Below are positions 17,001-23,153 of a stretch of 23,153 nt of DNA, in pieces. Within the stretch, counting starts at the first letter, position 1. Every line of letters starts with the position of its first letter. Origin of the DNA: a virus; IMG/VR virus record IMGVR_UViG_3300042554_000022, positions 1 through 23,153 of that record. The stretch is one strand, 5' to 3'. Under the pieces are notes generated by a model that made no database searches, was not told the origin of the DNA, and saw only the letters and a program-made list of their open reading frames with translations. The position numbers and the translations under genes were made by a program.

Positions 17001-18793
17001 GCAGAACGGTCATTGAGTTGGTAAACATAAGCTGCTGAATCAAAGCCATCAATCTGTGATGGGATAATTCCATCAGGATTAGCGTCATCAAACACACGAT
17101 TGGTGTAAACAGCGTCACGTCCTACAGTTCCTAGCGTCTCTAGGAGCCTGCGACCACCTGCTACACCACGAAGTCCACGTAATTCGCCTACTGCAGACTG
17201 TAAACCTGTAAACATCTCACGACGTTGAGCAATATTACCTGCTTGGTAGGCATCACCAAGCTGACGTGCTGCGTAACGACCATAGATAAAACGTGCATAA
17301 CGCTCAAATGCGATATGAGCCTTTGGAGATGCGTGGTTTCCAAGCTCTGCCATATCAGGAATTAATGCAAACTTGCGAGTGATGTTATCTAAACGCTTGT
17401 TAATACCGAATACAGAAAACTTATTGTTATATTTTTCTTCAGATGCAGTCAAACGTCCAGCGGTACGGATACCTGCTTCGATAGCAGTCTCTCCTGGACG
17501 ACCAGCAAGTGACTCAATAGCAGCTTGTTGTACACTAACGCCACGAATATCTGCCTCATCAAAGACGATATTGCGTAGAAAGTTTGTACCATCTTCGTCA
17601 AGATTAAATTTACTATCTACTTTTGTGTAAGTATCAATTACTTTGCGACGAGCAGGACTTAAACGTGGCATAACCTTGATTTGAAATCCTGGCTGTCCGT
17701 AGAATAAAGGTTCAATACGCTCTGCACTTGATAGAAATGCCTTGGCTGTATTAGCATCAAGGATGCCACCGAAGTCTTGGTCAGCAAACTTGATAAGTTC
17801 GCTATCTACTCCATTGGGTCCAAAGGCTGGATTCAAACGACGAAGTCGTCCGATACTACCTGCAACATCTTCACCAGCACGACGTGCATCACGATACTCA
17901 GATAAAGTTTTTGTGTAATCATCCCAGAAACGAACAACGCCAGGATTAGTAAAAGCATTTTCTACTTTTTCTGCTGTACCAACTGTCTTAGATAAGGCAA
18001 ACTTAGATGCTTGGTATGCTTTACTAGCCTTACCAAGAAGAAGTGTTGGGTCTGCGATGATACGAAAAGCTGCATCTGTTGAACCTGAGATCCAAGTGTA
18101 TAAACCACTTTTACCTTCAAGGTCTTTTGGAAGAAAAGCGTTAGCAAGTTGACGACCTGGTGAGTACTTAGCAGCGTTAACCTTTGCTACTACCTCATCC
18201 ATCAACTTGTCTCCTTCAGGCTGTGCTGCCTTAGAGACTAATAACTTTTGGTTGTCGTTTTGTGCTGTAGCAAGAATCTTATCTAAAGGTATTCCAGATG
18301 AAATCTGTTGTGCAACGTATACGTAATCTTTACCGTATGTAGACATTGCCTTTTCAATACGACCTGGATTAAAAGCCATTTCGCCATTAGCGCCAGACTT
18401 CTTCCAAGCCTCTGCAAGATCTACTCCTTGAGTAGCCGAAATAGCACCAGCACGATAGGTGCGTGTTACTTGGTCTGATGCCCAGTTAGCTGCATTAAAT
18501 ACAGCCTTAATTGGTTCTACAATTGGACGTGAAATAATATAAGCAGTTTGACCAATCCATCCACGACGTGGAGACTGGTCATCTTCGCCACCGAAGAATT
18601 CTGCCATCTTCTTTTGCTTCTCAGGATTCATTTGAGAAAACTGATAAGCACCTACCTGTGCAGGTAGATTGGAAAGTTGTACGTGTGTTGAGTACATATC
18701 AGACAAAGCATTGATCTGATTCTTTTGAGATGCGTTAAGCCCAGCCTGCTGTGCAGCCTGGTAAATGTTTCCTTTATTAAGGTTCTGACCCAT
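14036..18793 (-). CDS. Giant 1585-aa virion protein, probable internal/ejection protein
   Basis: The start at ATG 18793-18791 overlaps the upstream stop (TAATG) with GAGGAC upstream. This is the largest gene in the window. It is mostly helical. Recognisable landmarks are SPGRQLANAFLP...SGSTDAAFRIIADP (211-249), GPRFPVRNALEDYLFY (641-656) and RNFARFYRATEDAYRRLYR (1066-1084), followed by a beta-rich DDQGEPYFIYPG. I associate these motifs with very large virion proteins of actinobacterial and environmental phages. No polymerase, protease, lysozyme or transglycosylase signature was found by eye. It could be an ejection protein lining the DNA path, or act in place of a tape measure, as no tape-measure gene is in the window. 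Both readings are inference. Confidence 0.88.
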   Translation of the reverse strand: MGQNLNKGNIYQAAQQAGLNASQKNQINALSDMYSTHVQLSNLPAQVGAYQFSQMNPEKQKKMAEFFGGEDDQSPRRGWIGQTAYIISRPIVEPIKAVFNAANWASDQVTRTYRAGAISATQGVDLAEAWKKSGANGEMAFNPGRIEKAMSTYGKDYVYVAQQISSGIPLDKILATAQNDNQKLLVSKAAQPEGDKLMDEVVAKVNAAKYSPGRQLANAFLPKDLEGKSGLYTWISGSTDAAFRIIADPTLLLGKASKAYQASKFALSKTVGTAEKVENAFTNPGVVRFWDDYTKTLSEYRDARRAGEDVAGSIGRLRRLNPAFGPNGVDSELIKFADQDFGGILDANTAKAFLSSAERIEPLFYGQPGFQIKVMPRLSPARRKVIDTYTKVDSKFNLDEDGTNFLRNIVFDEADIRGVSVQQAAIESLAGRPGETAIEAGIRTAGRLTASEEKYNNKFSVFGINKRLDNITRKFALIPDMAELGNHASPKAHIAFERYARFIYGRYAARQLGDAYQAGNIAQRREMFTGLQSAVGELRGLRGVAGGRRLLETLGTVGRDAVYTNRVFDDANPDGIIPSQIDGFDSAAYVYQLNDRSAFITPQQLDRFAARDGYLAKLWGAQYSKAADDAISTFVTGTLAGPRFPVRNALEDYLFYLSNGKGAIKSVGSVVRSRRLATKIRMTEDDLALGMFNRYAKGKDKELILGKFKDIQNGVKREVVDGNEIITVGAFKNSAEKELAKRKLLAEVLLRDKFDDAQIGNFGKDFDQFTYEFAMHGDFENLLKSASEGAYNLNAGNDFFSRATKVSRKQGRVVDFSIDGEDYARQYGSFVQLSPVDQEGKLAWAFQIVAKGSDEIGSEGMKLLKQYGNDRGAFVAALSKHIDTRVLPKHKQSFDRYIDETYTSTQHAGVIFDDLKALFGRADGSINDELLGKIVQADEAGDLATKLDDFSLDWLPTKRADLPQSITGPRFIPATQSANIISDLNTRVWDWLGDANARMSRDQIVLDAAFNIRKELQPYLEDLTAKVGKEEATRRVVEMSEKLGVERVLAFVDNPDVRTQMAWSMRNFARFYRATEDAYRRLYRTVRYNPEALRKLALTYEGVTHTGFVQRDDQGEPYFIYPGVAPVYAAVNKSLSVFGLGDKFVSPMPLQFGSSIRMLTPSANTESWLPTFSGPIAGVSLKVIYNTAGLFSESDIPILSMLAKEVKATEQYTLGSIGENQSIFQAALPGHVNRLLTALDKDERDSQYASAYRKAVTYLEAGGHTPSATATPGELAEYQKQLRATISGVLLTRFALGFIAPASPTTSLKSDMAEWVRENGRVNFKQVFSKLIEEYSGTTDPVGRAMADWTKLFPNQVPYVLNESDPVFQANFKTSNAAANWVDGNQDLIKAYPEGAAFLIPQSGTFSWEAYQFLKDNGYRENKLVGDFLQETMVAKSKYFFYQERDRYEQALTSAATDSERARINDVWDAWSKEFKATRPLLQQEFADSAGNNVKRMAAYDDLKRMLNETQVSNPATNSIRRMVGIYEEYLNAKDNVYNSRSERDVKARDVIRESTLAQLKAIAQTNPNASSVFTVLFSNFLREN

Positions 18794-19185
18794 TAAAGTC
18801 CTCTGGATTGTGCTTGCTCGTAGAGCGCTGCGATTTCTCCATTAGTATCGTAGGGAAGCATTGTTGCAAGGATCTGAGATAAAGATTCCTGTTGTGCCCT
18901 CATACCTAATACCTCTGGTCCAGGACCAGGTCCTATTCTATTGCCTGCCATAATGTCTTCGCCAGGGCGAGCTGAGTCGGCAAACAGTGGAGTTAATGCT
19001 TGTTGGCTCGCAGCGGCGCGAATATCAGCGACTGGTGCTGGAGTTGCAGAAGGCTTAGCGGTAGTTGGTGCACCTGCGATATCTTCTGCCATTGCCTTGC
19101 GATCACCGTAATTTTGTGACGGTGGTAAATCTTCACGTACGGAGAACTTTCCTGGACCGCCTATTTGTAATGGGCTATCTACCAT
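18793..19185 (-). CDS. 130-aa Pro/Ala-rich phage protein
   Basis: The protein starts at ATG 19185-19183 behind a perfect AGGAGG and overlaps the upstream 74-aa gene by 11 nt. It is low in complexity and probably disordered for most of its length: MVDSPLQIGGPGKFSVRED, then a Pro/Thr/Ala stretch (TTAKPSATPAPVADIRAAAS), and a more ordered C-terminal helix (ESLSQILATML...EIAALYEQAQ). No known domain. The TAATG overlap with the giant virion gene suggests stoichiometric coupling, perhaps a chaperone or a short tether, but that is speculation. Confidence 0.84.
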   Translation of the reverse strand: MVDSPLQIGGPGKFSVREDLPPSQNYGDRKAMAEDIAGAPTTAKPSATPAPVADIRAAASQQALTPLFADSARPGEDIMAGNRIGPGPGPEVLGMRAQQESLSQILATMLPYDTNGEIAALYEQAQSRGL

Positions 19186-19399
19186 CGGTATCCTCCTGAA
19201 TCGTTTCTAAATCGTTTGTAAATTGTTCCCATACTCTGCCAACTTTAGATTGACGGTTAGCGTGGTAAATTGCTATTTCCATTATTTCTTCTGTCAGTGT
19301 ATGTACAGATCCTGCGATGTTATGTACAAAACCTGACAGGCTTACTAAAAAATCTGCGAAGTGTACTGGACGCGGAACATCGTTGTTATTTTTATCCAC
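19175..19399 (-). CDS. 74-aa small helical protein (GTG start)
   Basis: The start is GTG at 19399-19397, supported by GGAGGT seven bases upstream (19407-19412); no ATG precedes the coding region. The protein is MDKNNNDVPRPVHFADFLVS, then LSGFVHNIAGSVHTLTEEIM and a polar C-terminus with WEQFTNDLETIQED. It has a moderately hydrophobic amphipathic stretch at 13-45 but no clear transmembrane segment or signal peptide. No family recognised. It overlaps the 130-aa gene by 11 nt. Confidence 0.78.
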   Translation of the reverse strand: MDKNNNDVPRPVHFADFLVSLSGFVHNIAGSVHTLTEEIMEIAIYHANRQSKVGRVWEQFTNDLETIQEDTDGR

Positions 19400-19428
19400 G
19401 CCCAGTACCTCCGTTAATTAGAATTTTC

Positions 19429-19572
19429 TTAGCCCTTCTTTACAGAAGTTCCTCTGCGACCTGCTGGCATCATTGATGGTACCACCTTGCCTGGTCCTGC
19501 TGGCTTGGAAGTATCCTTCTTGCCCTCAACAGGCTTTGACATTGGTGCTGCTGCACGTGATCCTTGATTCAT
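19429..19572 (-). CDS. 47-aa basic micro-protein after the portal gene
   Basis: ATG 19572-19570 has a strong GGGAGGTG site and encodes 47 residues: MNQGSRAAAPMSKPVEGKKD, then TSKPAGPGKVVPSMMPAGRR and GTSVKKG, ending at TAA 19431-19429. It is basic, rich in Pro, Gly and Lys, and probably disordered. It fills the space between the portal and the 74-aa gene exactly as expected for an operon member. Similar PAGRRGT(S/K)VKK ends occur in short phage proteins I have seen, but the function is unknown. Confidence 0.8.
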   Translation of the reverse strand: MNQGSRAAAPMSKPVEGKKDTSKPAGPGKVVPSMMPAGRRGTSVKKG

Positions 19573-19588
19573 TTTACACCTCCCTCAG

Positions 19589-21346
19589 TTATGCTGCGCC
19601 GCTTATAGAAGCTAGCAGGGTTGCTATATCTGGACGTTGTTGTGAACCAGCAGCAGGGGCCGCTCCGCCTTGTTCTGGAGTTGGCTGCGAGGCACCTACG
19701 GGGGCCGCACCTGCTGCTGGAGTTCCTGGTGCGCCTGGCATCATAGGCATTTCTGGCGCTTCTGGTTGTTCTTTAGGTGCAAATGCTTTACCAATAATGT
19801 TTTCTAACTGAAGACCCTTTTGGCGACCTTGAATAACTTCTGCAATACGGGAAATGATTTGGCTTGGATCTTGGCCTTGCGCTGCAAGAGCTGGAATCGC
19901 CTGAGCGTACTGAGCAACAGCAACACGCAAAGAATCGCGCATCTCTTCAATGTCAACACGTTGTTCCTCCTGCGTAACATTAAGCTCCATAGGAATCTCA
20001 CGACGTACATAGTCACGAGATACGAGCTTATCTGAACGCATTTGTAGTAGAGCGATGATTGCACGGTTTGGATCCATACCAGACATAATGCCGTAACGGA
20101 CATCTACGCCGTAGTTACCTGCAATTTGCTTTGATGGAATGTACTTCATATTGAATGGAGTACCGTCGTCAACGCCCTTGATTTCCTTGGTCATATTGCC
20201 AAAGATTTTTTCGTCTACTTCAAAACATAGAGATACTAGGTCAGTAAATAGACGAGCAAATTGTGCTTGTGCTGCCTTGATCTGTGTATCAAAGCCAGCT
20301 TGTAGTGCTTGTACGCCGCGACCTGTAACGATAGATGCGTCAATGTTACCTGAGCGAGTCTCTGGGTAGCGAGCACCTGTACGTAGTTCGCGTTCTAGGA
20401 CACCAGATTCTGTAAAGACTCCAGCAGGTAGTTCTAGTGGAACACGACGAATGCCTTGTGGGTTAGCAGAACGCATAATCGCATCAGGTCCCAATGCAAG
20501 TTCTTGCACATCCTGTGGGATAGCAATAGGTGCTTGGATAGATTTCTCTGCTGCTTGGATCTGCAACACTGCAAAGCGAGCACGAGCAAGCTGCACTGAG
20601 AGAACATCATCAAACTGTCCACGTGCTTCGCCATCAATAGATGAACGCATAGCTACACCTGCTAGGCACTTGCCTACTGGATTAGGTGTATTAGATAGAA
20701 CTAAGTTCTTACGCTCTGGAAGGAAAATAAGATCTTGGTCTTTATCGTGGTAGCGAACTAGAGATACATAAGGAGAACCTTGACCGTAGACATTGCGTGG
20801 CATAATCTGGTCAGCAAACTCTGGGTACTGAGCTGCAAGGCTTTCTGCATCTGTTTCAATTATTTGTGAGATCGAGAGGGTACGACCAAATCTATCAACT
20901 TCAGGATATACACCAAAAGGATTAAGCAGACGTATTCTCGGATTATTGGTTTCATAGTCCATCTCAATAATTGCTGGCAACATACCGTAGGTATTGAACC
21001 AGTCAGCACCTGTGTACATCTGAATTTGTAGTTCAGATCCACTGACGAAAAAGTTTGCAATGCGTGTACGTGTATCTGCAGCTTTACGTGCAGAGTCTGA
21101 AACCATATTGGTAGCAGCGCAGTTAAATGATGGCAGTGGTGCCATAACTTCTGCTAAGTCACGTGCAGCTACATCTACGAAGTTAGCAACTAGAGGCTTT
21201 GGGTATTCCTCTGAAAACATCGCAGGGTAAACCTTTGAGATGTCTCCCTGGCGCACTGAGAGAACGTCGCGCATTCTCTGGTCACGTGCGGCGTAGCGTG
21301 TTTGTAGACGTGCTACTTTAGCTACTACCTCTTTAGTTGATAACAA
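19589..21346 (-). CDS. Portal protein (TTG start)
   Basis: This 585-residue protein should form the ring at the packaging vertex through which DNA enters and leaves. It is the second gene after the large terminase, has a normal portal length, and shows portal-like blocks: an N-terminal helix (VVAKVARLQTRYAARDQRM), YPKPLVANFVDVAARDLAEV, a beta-rich wing region with NPRIRLLNPFGVYPEVDRFG, GRGVQALQAGFDTQIKAA in the stem/clip region, and a Pro/Ala/Gly-rich C-terminal tail (~530-575). No ATG lies before the conserved start. TTG 21346-21344 is used, with AAGGAA five bases upstream (21352-21357). The portal assignment rests on position and architecture. Confidence 0.84.
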   Translation of the reverse strand: MLSTKEVVAKVARLQTRYAARDQRMRDVLSVRQGDISKVYPAMFSEEYPKPLVANFVDVAARDLAEVMAPLPSFNCAATNMVSDSARKAADTRTRIANFFVSGSELQIQMYTGADWFNTYGMLPAIIEMDYETNNPRIRLLNPFGVYPEVDRFGRTLSISQIIETDAESLAAQYPEFADQIMPRNVYGQGSPYVSLVRYHDKDQDLIFLPERKNLVLSNTPNPVGKCLAGVAMRSSIDGEARGQFDDVLSVQLARARFAVLQIQAAEKSIQAPIAIPQDVQELALGPDAIMRSANPQGIRRVPLELPAGVFTESGVLERELRTGARYPETRSGNIDASIVTGRGVQALQAGFDTQIKAAQAQFARLFTDLVSLCFEVDEKIFGNMTKEIKGVDDGTPFNMKYIPSKQIAGNYGVDVRYGIMSGMDPNRAIIALLQMRSDKLVSRDYVRREIPMELNVTQEEQRVDIEEMRDSLRVAVAQYAQAIPALAAQGQDPSQIISRIAEVIQGRQKGLQLENIIGKAFAPKEQPEAPEMPMMPGAPGTPAAGAAPVGASQPTPEQGGAAPAAGSQQRPDIATLLASISGAA

Positions 21347-21355
21347 TGGAATTCC

Positions 21356-21778
21356 TTACTTAGTCTTCTTCTTAACTTGTTGCTTAGACTTAGCAACAGT
21401 TTTTGGCTGAGAACTAATCATCGATCCAGAAACGCGTGGTGTGGTAGAAGCAGTGCCAGTAATTTTTGTCTTTGGCATTTGCTTCATTTTTTCATTTTTC
21501 TTACTTGCTGCAGTTCCACCTGTAGTAGCCTTAAGCATTCTTGCTTCGGCTGCTTTCTTTTCTGCACGTGCTACTGAACCCTTAGCGCGAGCAAGAGCGC
21601 GTGACTGGTCTAGTACACGGCGTGGGTTAATTACGTTTCCTGCTGCTTCTTGTTCTCTTGGCGTTAGACGAGCAGGCTTTGCTAGTGCAGAAGCAATGCG
21701 TTGTGACTTGCCAGTTGTATTTTGTGTTAGAAACAACTTACGTTCCATAGCGCTAAGTTTTGAACGTGATGATGCCAT
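21356..21778 (-). CDS. Lys/Ala-rich basic protein between terminase and portal
   Basis: The protein is 140 residues from ATG 21778-21776, chosen because AAGGAG (21785-21790) sits six bases upstream; an ATG at 21829 would add 17 residues inside the terminase coding end and has no such site. Residues 1-60 (SAMERKLFLTQNTTGKSQRI, LTPREQEAAGNVINPRRVL) are partly ordered. Residues 60-90 are an Ala/Arg/Lys helix and the rest is a Lys/Thr/Ser-rich tail ending KKKTK. It is strongly basic, so DNA or RNA binding is plausible. A small terminase subunit normally lies before the large one, so I do not call it that. Confidence 0.82.
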   Translation of the reverse strand: MASSRSKLSAMERKLFLTQNTTGKSQRIASALAKPARLTPREQEAAGNVINPRRVLDQSRALARAKGSVARAEKKAAEARMLKATTGGTAASKKNEKMKQMPKTKITGTASTTPRVSGSMISSQPKTVAKSKQQVKKKTK

Positions 21779-21784
21779 TATTAT

Positions 21785-21790
21785 CTCCTT
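21785..21790 (-). promoter_or_regulatory. Ribosome binding site that fixes the 21778 start
   Basis: Read on the minus strand this is AAGGAG, six bases before the ATG at 21778. It overlaps nothing but the two bases before the terminase stop, and it argues against the upstream ATG at 21829. Confidence 0.75.
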
Positions 21791-21791
21791 A

Positions 21792-23153
21792 TTAGATGAA
21801 TGTACGATCTTTTTCTGCGAGCAATTCATCTATATTGATAACTGTTCGCTTACCCTGTTCATAACGAGACAGGAATGGATTTTTCATATGGTGGGTAGCG
21901 TGGATACCTTGGTTGAGCATCTCACGTGCGCGGATCTCACAGAACCACAGCGCCATCACCATATCTGTTTTACCCTTAGTCGTTGGGGACCAGGTAATTA
22001 ACTGCTCAATCATTGCCTTAATGTTTTCCGTTTGGTCACTAGGCATATGAATTAAATTGTCGCGGTGGTGCTTTCCATCGTGTTGCTTGGTGCCAAACAA
22101 TGTTGACATAGACGCAACACCGAAACCCGAGTCCCACTTGTTGTTACCCGTGTGATGCTCTCGCAGTAACACGCCTCTGGATGCAAGGTTGGCACGGATG
22201 CCTTCGTCTTGCGTAAGGAATGATTGAAACGCATTCTTCTCCACGATCCATTCACTAGGACTATAGAGGGTAGTCCAGTCAAAAATTAACTGACGTATCT
22301 GAGCAGGCGTTGGCCTAGTGATTTTAATAGCATCCACGATATAACGTTTGTGACTAACGCGATCAACAGCGTAACAAACGGCGGCTGTATCACCAACCAT
22401 AGCGGGATCAAGACCACAAATAAAAGAAAAGCCATTAACATCACGCGGATGGCCTGGGTGACCAGGAACCAAACGACCTGCTTTACGCATACCATCTATA
22501 GAACCTCTCACACATACTGGGTCAAAGATGGCATCATCTGAAATATCTTGCTGCTGGTAGACCAGCGCCCAAGTAGATGCGTCCATAGCTTGACGTTCGT
22601 TGTAGAGGTTACGTCCATTCCATCTAGGATAGAGGCCGTCCTCATTCAAATCTGATTCTTCTTGCCCATCAAATGGAGCATCCGATGCTGGCCAGAGGGT
22701 AACCCACTTGTCAGGGTCCTCATCTGTCTCCAGCAAAGCTGGCATCGCTAGGTACTTCCAAGGAACTAAGCCACCTGGATAGCGGTCTGGGTTACGCAGC
22801 TCTCTATAAAGGTCAACTGCTGCCACACGGGTTCCAATGATAATTAATTTACCAGTAGGGTTCAGACGAGAACGTACGTCCTGGGTCAACCACTTGATCT
22901 GGCGTTCAAACTCATTGGCGTTTTTGAGAGTAACCGCGTCATCCACGATAATCATATCGGCACGTTTACCGTAGATCTGACCACCGATACCAACGGCCTC
23001 GATATTCGGGTCCTTTTCAGAGGACTCACGAAGCTCATCACCAAAGGTGATACGGGTCGCCTGCCAGGAGGCAGACTTAGAGTTAAACCCTACGCCAGCA
23101 GCATAAGCATTTTGAAGGTTCTCATACATTGGGTGAGTCAAACGCTGCTTGAT
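21792..23153 (-). CDS. terL: Terminase large subunit (5' end outside window)
   Basis: The frame is open to the right edge and 453 residues are visible. It is the ATP-driven DNA packaging motor and headful or end-cutting nuclease. Seen in the protein: Walker B ADMIIVDDAV (visible residues 65-74), the coupling motif KLIIIGTR (102-109), then the RuvC/RNase H-like nuclease domain with its three acidic positions in FICGLDPA (D249), WIVEKNAF (E305) and KTDMVMALW (D397). The ATPase Walker A is missing because it lies beyond the edge, not because it is lost. The stop is at 21794-21792. The next gene's ribosome binding site follows immediately. Identification is firm. Confidence 0.95.
   Translation of the reverse strand: MKQRLTHPMYENLQNAYAAGVGFNSKSASWQATRITFGDELRESSEKDPNIEAVGIGGQIYGKRADMIIVDDAVTLKNANEFERQIKWLTQDVRSRLNPTGKLIIIGTRVAAVDLYRELRNPDRYPGGLVPWKYLAMPALLETDEDPDKWVTLWPASDAPFDGQEESDLNEDGLYPRWNGRNLYNERQAMDASTWALVYQQQDISDDAIFDPVCVRGSIDGMRKAGRLVPGHPGHPRDVNGFSFICGLDPAMVGDTAAVCYAVDRVSHKRYIVDAIKITRPTPAQIRQLIFDWTTLYSPSEWIVEKNAFQSFLTQDEGIRANLASRGVLLREHHTGNNKWDSGFGVASMSTLFGTKQHDGKHHRDNLIHMPSDQTENIKAMIEQLITWSPTTKGKTDMVMALWFCEIRAREMLNQGIHATHHMKNPFLSRYEQGKRTVINIDELLAEKDRTFI

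Noticed and set aside
14036-18793. Virion-packaged RNA polymerase like that of N4
   Set aside because: The capsid looks N4-gp56-like, but I could not find polymerase motifs in the 1585-aa protein and it is far shorter than the N4 enzyme.
21356-21778. Small terminase subunit
   Set aside because: It lies after, not before, the large subunit, and is a Lys/Ala-rich disordered-looking protein without a helix-turn-helix that I can see.
21779-21829. Upstream ATG at 21829 as start of the basic protein before the portal gene
   Set aside because: It would overlap the terminase end by 38 nt and lacks a ribosome binding site, while the ATG at 21778 has AAGGAG at ideal spacing.

Overview
This window is one dense structural-gene block of a tailed double-stranded DNA phage (Caudoviricetes). 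All 31 genes I can support lie on the minus strand, so transcription and biological order run from the right edge (23153) to the left edge (1). No tRNA, rRNA, integrase, CRISPR array or host gene was seen. Both ends are cut: the large terminase continues past the right edge and a tail-appendage gene past the left edge. GC content looks moderate by eye. The style of the portal, scaffold and capsid proteins and of several small basic proteins reminds me of uncultured freshwater phages, possibly of Actinobacteria. That host guess is inference, because no host-marker gene is present.

Order of the block: (1) 23153-21792, large terminase (DNA packaging motor, 5' end missing); (2) 21778-21356, a Lys/Ala-rich basic protein; (3) 21346-19589, probable portal; (4) 19572-18793, three small proteins; (5) 18793-9672, four large proteins (1585, 246, 741 and 465 aa), mostly helical and without enzymatic motifs, lying between portal and scaffold/capsid and best read as internal virion or ejection-type proteins; (6) 9540-9073, scaffold-like protein; (7) 9044-7860, major capsid protein with an apparent Ig-like insertion, followed by a strong GAAA-tetraloop hairpin; (8) 7796-5600, a run of small genes including six tiny, mostly Lys-rich or Cys-containing ORFs (21-92 aa), five of them too short for routine gene callers; (9) 5603-4695, a collagen-like Gly-X-Thr fibre protein; (10) 4685-3624, a GT-B glycosyltransferase; (11) 3624-1, a tail/adaptor-like protein and a series of beta-rich appendage proteins, several of them paralogues of one another.

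The genes are packed for coupled translation. Nine junctions are TAATG, three are TTGA (with TTG starts) and two are ATGA. The longest non-coding stretch is 131 nt (9541-9671). The likely logic is packaging and head assembly (terminase, portal, scaffold, capsid), DNA delivery (large internal proteins), and host contact (collagen fibre, possibly glycosylated by the adjacent transferase, plus the beta-rich appendages). The points most worth checking are the collagen/glycosyltransferase pair, the micro-ORF cassette, the internally duplicated 741-aa protein, and the duplicated appendage domains whose last codons double as the next gene's ribosome binding site.
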